A stretch of 6,164 nt of DNA from Alphaproteobacteria bacterium (lineage in GTDB: Bacteria; Pseudomonadota; Alphaproteobacteria; Micavibrionales; UBA2020). Shown piece by piece: positions 1-5,908 of the stretch; within the stretch, counting starts at the first letter, position 1, and every line of letters starts with the position of its first letter. The position numbers and the translations under genes are program-made. The notes under the pieces were generated by a model. That model had not been told where the DNA came from and ran no database searches. It worked only from the letters and a program-made list of their open reading frames with translations. The stretch lies in NCBI GenBank assembly GCA_029266795.1, contig JAQSWE010000163.1:1-6164 (forward strand), read 5' to 3'.

Positions 1-2226
1 AAGCACTCCAATGATCGGCGCGATGAAATTCAGGGGGCTATCACCCTTGATGCCAAAAATCTTTTTGCCCGAACCAAACATGCTGCTGAGCGATCCGGCG
101 GCCATCATTGCGCCAATGAATGGTGCGGCTGTGCCAAGCATCGAACCCATAGATATAGCGGAACCGATCCCCGACATTCCCGCTGCACCATAAGCGCCAG
201 CAGCCGCAGATGCAGCCCCGCCACTCATGCCTATTCCCGCTCCGAATGCGCTAACCGCGCTTGATCCGAAGACGGACCCCAAACCAGACACAATACTGCT
301 CAGGCCGCTTGTCAATCCGCCGCCGAGCGCACTAAGGATGGATGAGACACCCCCTCCGGTTGCGGCATTTGCAGTGCCCGCCGCTGTGCCGCCCATTACC
401 CCCATGATTGCCCTGCTCACTGGCGACAGGACAATGTCGATAACAGGTCGCAGGATCAGCGTCTGGAACATGTGCTTAATAGTGTCGCGCAGGTTTTCCG
501 CGAATCCTTTGCCCGACTCGAAACCTCGCAAGAGCGCGTCCGTCAGTGACCGGTTAATGTCGCGCGCCGTCTGTTGCCATGCATCTGATGCCGCTTTCGC
601 TGCGTTCTTTGCGGCCTCTAACGCCTCGCCCCGCTTCGCCTCGGTTGCGAGTTGCTTCGATAGCTCAAGCCTACGCTCGAGCATGTTGATGACATTTACA
701 TCAATATTGTCCGCAGCCCATGCGCGATCGAGAGCGCCCTGCAGATCGGCTTGCCCCATCTTGGCGACTGCTTCTGCCCCGAACTCCAACAGATTGTTTT
801 TCTGCTTGAGCGATTCGAGAGATTTCTCGTCTGCGGCAACAAGGGAAGCGTAACCATCCAGCCGCTTCTTTTCTTCAGCCTCCAGCCGTTTTGCAGCTTC
901 GGCGTTTTCTTCCTGCGCCACAGTCGCTTCGGCCCATGCCTGAGCGGAGGCCATGATTGCCACACGCTGAGATTCCAGCGGAGCGGCGGCGGCAGCCCGA
1001 GCAGCGGCACGCAGCTTCACCTGGACGGCATTCAGGCCGATCGCTTCGGTTTCTTGCTGCAATCGAGCGATATAGTCGGCGGCGGCTTTAGTGGCGCGTT
1101 CGTATTCAGATGACTTGTCGACCTGCACGGCAGGCGCGCTGCCAGTCTGGTAGTTGAGCGCCTTCTTAACCGTCTCAGCAGACTTCGTTATCTCCTGATT
1201 ACCACCAGAGATCCGCTTTACATACGCCTGGTGCTCAGCCAGAGACTTGTCACGCAACATCGAAAGATTCTTTTCGAGTTGGCCGATCTCGTGAAAATCA
1301 CCTTTGATGAGCGCCTGAAACTGCCGGCCGCGGGTGACCACGGTGTCGCCAAGCTGAGAAAACACCATCTGGCCTAATGACGCAGCGCCAAGCAGACGCT
1401 CGATCATTGCGCCCACAGCCTCGCCGGCACGTGAGAAGAAATTCATTCCATCGCCAGCATCGTGTGTCGTTTCTGTCACGCGAAGCAGCGAGGGCAACAG
1501 CCCTTGGGTAAGGCTCATGAACGCATCGTCAACACGAGTACGGATAGCGCCGAGCTGATCCTGAAACTGTGCGGCTTGTGTGGCGGCTTCAGCGGAAACC
1601 CCATGAAACCGATCTAAGTTGTCGGCCAAATCGTTCAGCACCGGCAATGCATCGGCTCCAGATTTGCCGAACAGATCCATTGCAAGGGCGGATTTTGCGG
1701 CGCCGTCCTGGTAGCCCTGTAGTTTCTTGATGGCGTCTTCCATCACAGCCGCCGGATCGCGCAACGCGCCAGCGGCATCCCGCGACTCGACATTCAGAGC
1801 ACGCAGCGCACGATTCGTCATGTTGGTTTCCGAGTCGAACGTTGCCATGCCTTTCGAGAGCTTGATCAACATGGACTCTATTTGCCCGAAGTCGTGACCG
1901 AACTCCTCGGACACCTGCTGCATCTTTGAGAGGTTTTCGATAGACGCGCCAGTTTTCTGTGCCGCATCGTCTAGCTGCGCCAGCAGATCAATGGAATGAC
2001 TAACACGATCAAGCGACGCGCTGATTCCGGCGTAGGCACCAACTGCGGCAAGCGCGCCTGTAGCCAGACCGGCGAAGAACTCCTCGACGGAAGCCGTGGC
2101 AGTGTCGAAGTTTTTCTGGACGCCCTGTGCAAACTTGAGCGCGTCCTGAGAGCCTTTATCCAACCCTTTCGTGTACTCGGCATATTCCAGCGCGAGTTTC
2201 ACTACCAGGGAGCCTAATGCGGACAT
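1..2226 (-). CDS. Phage tail tape measure protein, 3' end beyond window (742 residues visible)
   Basis: This protein sets tail length as a ruler inside the growing tail tube and is later ejected with the DNA. The frame is open without a stop from an ATG at 2226 to base 1, so the C-terminus is missing. Seen in order: an Ala-rich hydrophobic stretch near residues 53-67; a minor-tail-protein motif with AMDLFGKSGADALPVL near 182-197, the usual FGKSG..LPVL signature of phage tape measure proteins; a long Ala/Glu/Lys/Gln-rich, probably coiled-coil region at about 370-560; then GFESGKGFAENLRDTIKHMF from 568, the conserved segment before the C-terminal part of lambda-type tape measures; then a Gly/Ala/Ser-rich hydrophobic region from about 600 to the edge. 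The start follows directly on the upstream stop (TAAATG) and has a GAGG ribosome site 8 bases before it. Size, composition and position after the tail chaperones make the assignment firm. Confidence 0.95.
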   Translation of the reverse strand, partial: MSALGSLVVKLALEYAEYTKGLDKGSQDALKFAQGVQKNFDTATASVEEFFAGLATGALAAVGAYAGISASLDRVSHSIDLLAQLDDAAQKTGASIENLSKMQQVSEEFGHDFGQIESMLIKLSKGMATFDSETNMTNRALRALNVESRDAAGALRDPAAVMEDAIKKLQGYQDGAAKSALAMDLFGKSGADALPVLNDLADNLDRFHGVSAEAATQAAQFQDQLGAIRTRVDDAFMSLTQGLLPSLLRVTETTHDAGDGMNFFSRAGEAVGAMIERLLGAASLGQMVFSQLGDTVVTRGRQFQALIKGDFHEIGQLEKNLSMLRDKSLAEHQAYVKRISGGNQEITKSAETVKKALNYQTGSAPAVQVDKSSEYERATKAAADYIARLQQETEAIGLNAVQVKLRAAARAAAAAPLESQRVAIMASAQAWAEATVAQEENAEAAKRLEAEEKKRLDGYASLVAADEKSLESLKQKNNLLEFGAEAVAKMGQADLQGALDRAWAADNIDVNVINMLERRLELSKQLATEAKRGEALEAAKNAAKAASDAWQQTARDINRSLTDALLRGFESGKGFAENLRDTIKHMFQTLILRPVIDIVLSPVSRAIMGVMGGTAAGTANAATGGGVSSILSALGGGLTSGLSSIVSGLGSVFGSSAVSAFGAGIGMSGGAASAAAGAYGAAGMSGIGSAISMGSMLGTAAPFIGAMMAAGSLSSMFGSGKKIFGIKGDSPLNFIAPIIGVL

Positions 2227-2930
2227 TTACTTCGCCTCGTGTTTCTTGTTCAATACCTTCATTGCCGCCGCTTCCATGATTCGGATGTCGGCAAACAGTG
2301 GCTTGCGCTTGTTTCTTGGAACTTCGTTTAACCGGATTGCCGCTTCCGCACCGGCGTAATTCAAGCCGATGTATCCACCCATGCCGGCAACTACCCACTG
2401 CGTTTGCAGGTCGAAAAAAAAGAGAACTGATTCCCAGTTCTCCTCATATACCCAGCAAATTTCCTCTTCCGGCTCAGCCCTGCGTCTTGCCTCCTCGATG
2501 ACTTCAGGAGGGGCGCCCATCGCTTCCATCCCGGCGATGACGTTATCGTCTACCGCTGCTGCAGCTGTTTCGCGGTCACCCGCCCAGTGGCGAGCAACCG
2601 CTTCTAGTTTTTTTCGCGTGCCTTGAAGAGCGATTCCCAAAAAGCTGCGCTCATCGCAAGCAGTGCGGGCGGTATATTAAGAAGCGCACGAAGATTGTCA
2701 TCGTTGAAATCTACCGGCTGGTTATCGTCATCAAGCAATTCTGACCAACCGACCAGGACCTTTTCCATCACTTCTTTTCCTGGAAGCTTTTTTAGTTCCT
2801 CTATCTCGTCCATGCCAGCGCGGCGGAACTCGACATTGAACGCGGACCGATCAAATCCGCCCTTTTGATTGGGCGTCTCAACGGTGACGCGAGAGACGAA
2901 GGTGGGTTTTTGTGTAAGTTTGAATGCCAT
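2227..2930 (-). CDS. Tail assembly chaperone GT, made by -1 ribosomal frameshift (predicted 234 residues, DUF1799-like C-terminus)
   Basis: Predicted fusion of the 108-residue G protein with a 126-residue T extension, joined at base 2607, which is read twice. In lambda the equivalent gpGT binds the tape measure through G and the tube protein through T. The T part, translated in the -1 frame from CTA at 2607-2605, contains NWESVLFFFDLQTQW and GMGG (fusion residues about 165-186), matching the NW..V..F...QTQW / GMGG pattern of DUF1799 phage proteins. A Lys-rich tail ends at TAA 2229-2227, immediately before the tape measure ATG. The T frame alone could only begin at a TTG (2640) with no ribosome site before it, so independent translation is unlikely. 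Seen: the two overlapping frames and the slip site. Known: conserved G/GT frameshifting in long-tailed phages. Inferred: that the fusion is actually made. Confidence 0.87.
2414..2442 (-). terminator. Intrinsic-terminator-like hairpin plus T8 inside the T coding region
   Basis: On the minus strand GAGAACTG, loop GGAAT, CAGTTCTC is a perfect 8-bp stem (extendable by about three A-U/G-U pairs using the first T residues), immediately followed by eight T. That is the layout of a rho-independent terminator, though the stem is only half GC. It lies within codons for ENWESVLFFF of the frameshifted T part, so it may be chance from a conserved protein motif. If active it would lower transcription of the tape measure gene downstream. 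Confidence 0.4.
2572..2601 (-). promoter_or_regulatory. Frameshift-stimulating mRNA hairpin
   Basis: On the minus strand GCGGTTGCTCGCC, then loop ACTG, then GGCGGGTGACCGC forms an uninterrupted 13-bp stem with three G-U pairs and a four-base loop. It begins five bases (TAGAA) after the slippery heptamer, within the 5-9 base spacing typical of -1 frameshift stimulators. It is expected to pause the ribosome with AAA AAC in its P and A sites. The pairing was checked base by hand; folding energy was not computed. Confidence 0.85.
2604..2930 (-). CDS. Tail assembly chaperone G, unshifted product (108 residues)
   Basis: The abundant non-frameshifted chaperone that coats the tape measure protein before tube polymerisation; it is not expected in the finished virion. 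The protein starts MAFKLTQKPTF, with a beta-rich N-terminal part (V.V..P...G, then FNVEFRR) and a helical C-terminal part with VGWSELLDDDNQPVDF and LLNIPPALLAMSAAFWESL. This is the usual form of lambda G / HK97 gp13-type chaperones: a short N-terminal domain, GW..L.D.D...., then a helical tail. ATG 2930 lies one base after the tail tube stop and has GGTGA at 2937-2941 six bases upstream. It ends at TAG 2606-2604 directly after the slippery heptamer. Family membership rests on position, size, motif pattern and the frameshift site; sequence identity within this family is low. Confidence 0.88.
   Translation of the reverse strand: MAFKLTQKPTFVSRVTVETPNQKGGFDRSAFNVEFRRAGMDEIEELKKLPGKEVMEKVLVGWSELLDDDNQPVDFNDDNLRALLNIPPALLAMSAAFWESLFKAREKN
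2607..2613 (-). promoter_or_regulatory. -1 frameshift slippery heptamer A AAA AAC
   Basis: The G frame reads GAA AAA AAC TAG, so the heptamer A AAA AAC fits X XXY YYZ exactly in the zero frame with the stop codon next. After slipping one base back both tRNAs re-pair on AAA AAA, and reading continues CTA GAA GCG into the DUF1799-like frame. A weak Shine-Dalgarno-like AAGG lies at 2621-2624, seven bases before the heptamer, where such elements can stimulate slippage in bacteria (as in dnaX). Efficiency cannot be read from sequence. Confidence 0.88.
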
Positions 2931-2931
2931 G

Positions 2932-3864
2932 TTATTTCACCGTGATAATGATTTCGTCATTTCCTGTATCTGGCTGGAGGTCGAGACCGAGATTGATCAT
3001 TGCAATGCCGTCGCTGTCGGCATATTGCGGATTTGTGAGCTGTACCTTTGGGGCATCTATTTGTACGATTGAGCCGGCAGATACACCATGAACAACAGAA
3101 AAAGCGTCGAGCGTCCCGAGCCGTACCGCTTCATGCCAGGCGTAGCTTGCTACCGGAACCATCTCAATAGATGTTTGGCCGTTGGGCTTGCGATCGGTCA
3201 TGATCACGGACTCAGAGCCGATGAGATTCCGGTACACAATCTGGTTGCCCATATCGATCGACAGACTCTGCATTGCGGCAGATACGCCATGCAGAGTCAT
3301 GCTGGGCGTGTTGACCTTGTTCACGGCCAACGGCGCTTTGAATCCCGTGTAATCCGCTCCGGTCGGCAAAGGTGTATCGGTGGCCGCCGTGTACAGACCG
3401 GTGAACTTGAAGCGCATAACCGGAATACTCTTGGCGTTTAACTCAAACGCCACGTTCCCCCGCGAGTTTGTCATCTTATGCAGCACGCCATCCAGGTAGT
3501 AATACAGCGTTGCCGTCTTAGGATTGTTTGTGACTGGGGCGTATTTCACATCGGTGGAAGCGGTAACTGTCTCTGAAAAGCTGCATGCCTGCAGGAGGGG
3601 GCCCCAAGCAGGAGCAGTACCGGCAACACCAGAGGAAGCAAGCTCTATCTCCAGTTCGCATTCAGAATGCTGCGCCACCGCCACTTGTCCGCCAGTGCCA
3701 AAGTACGGGCGGATATTAGTGCGCTCTGCGAACTCCGCTACAACCGGCTGTGGCGTGATCGCGCGCGCCAGCATGGAGTTTAGAGGTGCGGTAGGGACGG
3801 GATCGGTGCCGACAACAGACTCTAGTTTTGCGAGCAACAGAACGTTGCGCATCAGTTTAGCCAT
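2932..3864 (-). CDS. Major tail tube protein (310 residues)
   Basis: Structural subunit that stacks as hexameric rings to form the tail tube. Features typical of this siphophage tube family: the N-terminal LLLAKLESVVGTDPVPT segment; GTAPAWGPLLQAC at 82-94, matching the family's G.AP..GPLL.ACGF pattern; a run of beta-strand-like segments with YYLDGVLHKM (122-131) and MRFKFTGLYTA (150-160); SIDMGNQIVYRNLIG (202-216); and a C-terminal GLDLQPDTGNDEIIITVK. At 310 residues it is longer than lambda gpV (246), which is common in this group. ATG 3864 has GAGGA at 3873-3877, eight bases upstream, placed inside the preceding small gene; an internal ATG at codon 5 lies too far from that site. It directly precedes the chaperone gene, the standard order. 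There is no sheath gene beside it, which fits a non-contractile tail. Confidence 0.92.
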   Translation of the reverse strand: MAKLMRNVLLLAKLESVVGTDPVPTAPLNSMLARAITPQPVVAEFAERTNIRPYFGTGGQVAVAQHSECELEIELASSGVAGTAPAWGPLLQACSFSETVTASTDVKYAPVTNNPKTATLYYYLDGVLHKMTNSRGNVAFELNAKSIPVMRFKFTGLYTAATDTPLPTGADYTGFKAPLAVNKVNTPSMTLHGVSAAMQSLSIDMGNQIVYRNLIGSESVIMTDRKPNGQTSIEMVPVASYAWHEAVRLGTLDAFSVVHGVSAGSIVQIDAPKVQLTNPQYADSDGIAMINLGLDLQPDTGNDEIIITVK

Positions 3865-4033
3865 TCTTCAAATCCTCTTCAGTTATGGGAGTGCGTTTGC
3901 CGGTAGCGGGATCAAACAGGTATGAGCCGCCCTGCCCTGCGTATTCATCTACGCGGATAGCATCAAGCGCGCTTTTCGCTGGCGCAGCAGGGGTCGCAGC
4001 CTCCTGTGCGGAGTCTGTTTTCTTCTTTGCCAT
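3857..4033 (-). CDS. Small phage protein of unknown function between tail terminator and tube genes (58 residues)
   Basis: A short gene with good signals: ATG 4033 has AGGA at 4040-4043, six bases upstream (overlapping the stop of the previous gene), and its stop TAA (3859-3857) overlaps the first eight bases of the tail tube gene. The product starts MAKKKTDSAQEAATPAAPAK, a Lys/Ala/Pro-rich and probably disordered segment, followed by a compact part VDEYAGQGGSYLFDPATGKR at about 28-47 and an acidic EEDL near the end. No signal peptide or membrane segment is visible. I do not recognise a named family; the YLFDPATGKR part looks like a short conserved phage motif. The ribosome site for the tube gene lies in its last codons, so the two are probably translationally coupled. 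A minor tail or tube-associated role is a guess from position only. Confidence 0.8.
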   Translation of the reverse strand: MAKKKTDSAQEAATPAAPAKSALDAIRVDEYAGQGGSYLFDPATGKRTPITEEDLKNG

Positions 4034-4041
4034 GGGAATTC

Positions 4042-4386
4042 CTAGTGGGGTGTGCGGATGCGGAAATTCATGAAGTAGGCGTAGACGCTTGGATCGGCTT
4101 CATAATCAGCGTCACCGCTTTCTTCATCGGACATATAACCTGGAATTGCCTGTAATGCCGCCTCGATCTGCGGGCGAAGTGCTGCAATCTCCGTGCGAGC
4201 CTTCGCAAGGATTACCACTGCTATCACGTGCTGGTCATATCCGCCGCCCAGTACCCAGCGCGCTTCCGGGGTGGTATCGACGTCGAACACAATTGCTGGC
4301 CAGATTGGATTAGAGGGTAATTCGACCGCCCAGGAGTTATCCAGCACCGATGAAAGCGCGGTGATTACATCAGCGTGAATGGTCAT
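4042..4386 (-). CDS. Tail terminator / tail completion-like protein (114 residues)
   Basis: Probable homologue of the small proteins (HK97 gp11, lambda gpU, DUF3168/gp17-like) that cap the tube at the head-proximal end and form the tail side of the joint. The order gp10-like, this gene, tube protein is exactly where a terminator is expected. Seen: an N-terminal helix-like MTIHADVITALSSVLD, then a strand with WPAIVFDVDTTPE, a central IAVVILAKART strand, a helix IAALRPQIEAALQAIPGYM, and an acidic stretch DEESGDADYEAD before the final YAYFMNFRIR strand. This alpha-beta pattern suits the terminator fold, but motifs are weak, so the call depends largely on size and position. The ATG overlaps the upstream stop in ATGA, and I see no strong ribosome site, pointing to coupled re-initiation. 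Stop TAG 4044-4042 is part of the next gene's ribosome site. Confidence 0.72.
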   Translation of the reverse strand: MTIHADVITALSSVLDNSWAVELPSNPIWPAIVFDVDTTPEARWVLGGGYDQHVIAVVILAKARTEIAALRPQIEAALQAIPGYMSDEESGDADYEADPSVYAYFMNFRIRTPH

Positions 4387-5003
4387 TTGCTGAGCTTATC
4401 GAGTTCTTTTTTCAGCTTCGCTTCCATGGCGGCTATGGCTTCATCTTTCTTGTTCTCCAAGGCCGGTTCGATAAACGGAATTGGATCAACAAAGCCCGTA
4501 GGAGATCGACGCCGAATGCTTATTCCGTCAGCCTGAACCTGACGAAGAACTGTTCTGACCTTCCCGTTTTTTGTGGTTCTTGTGTAGTACGACTCTATAA
4601 CACCTTCTTTACCGGAAGCTGGCGGAACTATCTTGTGACCGAACTCCACGAATCGCCAGTAATAAGGATCATTCTGCCGTCTTACAACAATCCTGCCGGC
4701 CTTATTTACGGCAAGATATTTAATAATCTTCTTACCGTTCCCAAGACCACGGCCATGGCGCACGCCAAGGTGATATTGCGCCGTTCCCTCCGGAACATTC
4801 TTTTCACGCTTGATGACGATATTGTTTATCAGAGCGCCCGTCTTCCTCAGTCCTTCGGATTGCGCGATGCGCCTGGACTCTTTCTTCAACACACTTCCGG
4901 CAGCCGCAGCCATCCGGAGTGCCACCCTATCTTTCATCTCATCGCTGACTTTAACAAATGTCTCGCGGAGATCACCCAGTCCCTCGATAAGCTCATCTGC
5001 CAT
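4383..5003 (-). CDS. HK97 gp10-like head-tail / tail completion protein with a basic insertion (206 residues)
   Basis: HK97 gp10 family protein, thought to act in head-tail joining or tail completion. Seen: a charged helical N-terminus, LGDLRETFVKVSDEMKDRVA, as usual for the family; RKTGALINNIVIK (53-65), matching the family's TG.L...I pattern; YYWRFVEFGH (114-123), the hallmark Y...EFG motif; and PFIEPAL (176-182), the hallmark PF..PAL; then a Lys/Glu-rich C-terminal helix. Typical members are nearer 120-160 residues; the excess sits mostly between the two hallmarks, where about 52 residues rich in Arg, Lys and Thr replace the usual short loop. ATG 5003 has GGGGA at 5010-5014 six bases upstream; the gene overlaps the previous one by 11 bases and the next by 4. 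Confidence 0.88.
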   Translation of the reverse strand: MADELIEGLGDLRETFVKVSDEMKDRVALRMAAAAGSVLKKESRRIAQSEGLRKTGALINNIVIKREKNVPEGTAQYHLGVRHGRGLGNGKKIIKYLAVNKAGRIVVRRQNDPYYWRFVEFGHKIVPPASGKEGVIESYYTRTTKNGKVRTVLRQVQADGISIRRRSPTGFVDPIPFIEPALENKKDEAIAAMEAKLKKELDKLSK

Positions 5004-5337
5004 CGTTCATCCCCGTCGAGCAAGTCAGTACAATGAATCGATGCGCTTCGCCAAAATCATTCACGTGCGCAATGTCATACAGTTTGCTGTCATAACTCAC
5101 ACGCATATTTGTCATCACGCCTGGAAGATAGCGAATGACAAACTCCGTACGGACCTCGCCGGCCTTGCCGCCATGATCCGTCACCCTGCGTTCATTGCCG
5201 GAGAGGTTGGATACCTTCGCCCATACAGTAGCGAATAGCGTCCAGCTATCGACGATCCCGCCTTCCGAGTCCCGCGTCTGCGTGAGCGACTCGAGAGTGA
5301 TCTTGCGGTTCAGTTTTCCCGCGCCAGGGGTGGGCAT
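4993..5337 (-). CDS. Head-closure / head-tail joining protein, HK97 gp7 - SPP1 gp16-like (114 residues)
   Basis: Head-tail adaptor family protein that forms the stopper ring below the connector, sealing packaged DNA and presenting a docking surface for the tail. Seen: the family opening GKLNRKITLESLTQTRDSEGG (residues 7-27; L..RI.....T.D..G), SWTLFATVWAKV (31-42), the W...A.V..L.G.E segment through GNER (47-50), RTEFVIRYLPGV (63-74) and M.V.YD.KLYDI (78-89), all characteristic of the fold, then a strand-like FIVLTCS. I chose ATG 5337 because its A is the last base of the upstream stop (TAATG, one-base overlap) and because it puts the conserved block at the normal distance; a TTG at 5355 would add six residues without a clear ribosome site. 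It overlaps the following gene by 11 bases. Confidence 0.9.
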   Translation of the reverse strand: MPTPGAGKLNRKITLESLTQTRDSEGGIVDSWTLFATVWAKVSNLSGNERRVTDHGGKAGEVRTEFVIRYLPGVMTNMRVSYDSKLYDIAHVNDFGEAHRFIVLTCSTGMNDGR

Positions 5338-5906
5338 TAGATGCTCGGAATCCAATAGCGGCCAAGCAATCCGCCAATAAATGGCAATGGCTCACGTTTG
5401 GCTTCGCTGGTGGCCTCACGATTCTCGTACCAATGCCCGATGTTCAGAAGCATCCATTGTTTGATTGATTGCGGAACTTCGGCGGCACTCGTCCAGCCCG
5501 CGACATAACGTACACGCACCGCGTTTATTTCCGGGTAAGTACTCGGCCATGCCAGACCAGTAGCTATCTTGATCCACCCCGGGCCACTATCACTGGCGTT
5601 ATCCAGCTTGTAACTGCTGGCGGAAAGCGTCTGTTCATCTCCGTTTTCGTCCAAAAACTTTATGCTGGTGACGCTCTGCACTGGCGGATAATCCAGCCTA
5701 ATGTCGGCAGGAAACACGTCCAGCGTCTTTTCCCATGTCTGTGTTATCAAGGACCGGCCTGTCTCATGCTCTGCTGCTTCCCTTGCTGCCACGATCAGCG
5801 CCGAAATCAGCGTATCCTCATCGTCACTTGTGACACGCAAATGCGCCTTCGCCTCGGCGAGCGAAACCGGCTCCGTTGCGGGAGGCATAACGACTCTAGT
5901 GGACAT
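5337..5906 (-). CDS. Head-tail connector, HK97 gp6 / phiE125 gp8 family (189 residues)
   Basis: Ring-forming connector that assembles under the portal after DNA packaging. Strong family signature: PVSLAEAKAHLRV (13-25), DDEDTLISALIVAAREAAE (28-46), TGRSLITQTWEKTLDVFP (49-66), PPVQSVTSIKFLDENG (74-89), SYKLDN (98-103), WP (120-121), AVRVRYVAGW (129-138), and a C-terminal VPQSIKQWMLLNIGHWYENRE (144-164). This is the phiE125 gp8 pattern: an N-terminal helical gp6-like half (about 13-60) followed by a beta-rich half and a terminal helix with W/HWYENRE. ATG 5906 has AAGG at 5912-5915, five bases upstream and partly overlapping the preceding stop codon. Length agrees with this family. It is the first complete gene in the transcript. 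Confidence 0.94.
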   Translation of the reverse strand: MSTRVVMPPATEPVSLAEAKAHLRVTSDDEDTLISALIVAAREAAEHETGRSLITQTWEKTLDVFPADIRLDYPPVQSVTSIKFLDENGDEQTLSASSYKLDNASDSGPGWIKIATGLAWPSTYPEINAVRVRYVAGWTSAAEVPQSIKQWMLLNIGHWYENREATSEAKREPLPFIGGLLGRYWIPSI

Positions 5907-5908
5907 GA

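Noticed and set aside
227..1113. Two long plus-strand open frames (227-853 and 751-1113)
   Set aside because: They lie antisense to the tape measure gene, have unnatural Ser/Arg/Pro-rich or Cys-rich compositions, overlap each other, and have no operon partner. They are shadows of a GC-biased minus-strand gene.
2156..2398. Minus-strand 80-residue open frame spanning the T/tape measure junction
   Set aside because: It overlaps two well-supported genes in another frame, has unusual Arg/Gly/His-rich composition and no ribosome site.
2412..2421. Second slippery-looking run, T TTT TTC, in the T frame
   Set aside because: It fits X XXY YYZ, but the -1 frame after it leads to a Arg/Gly-rich product running across the tape measure start with no family resemblance, and no hairpin follows at the right spacing. 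The T run is better explained by Phe codons or the possible terminator.
3581..3596. Short palindromic stretch ctgcatgcctgcag
   Set aside because: Only a 5-bp stem with a 4-base loop inside the tail tube coding sequence; such restriction-site-like palindromes are common by chance.
4035..4040. GAATTC palindrome in the 8-base gap before the 58-residue gene
   Set aside because: It is part of the spacing between ribosome site and start codon; a single six-base palindrome is no evidence of an operator or a cloning scar.
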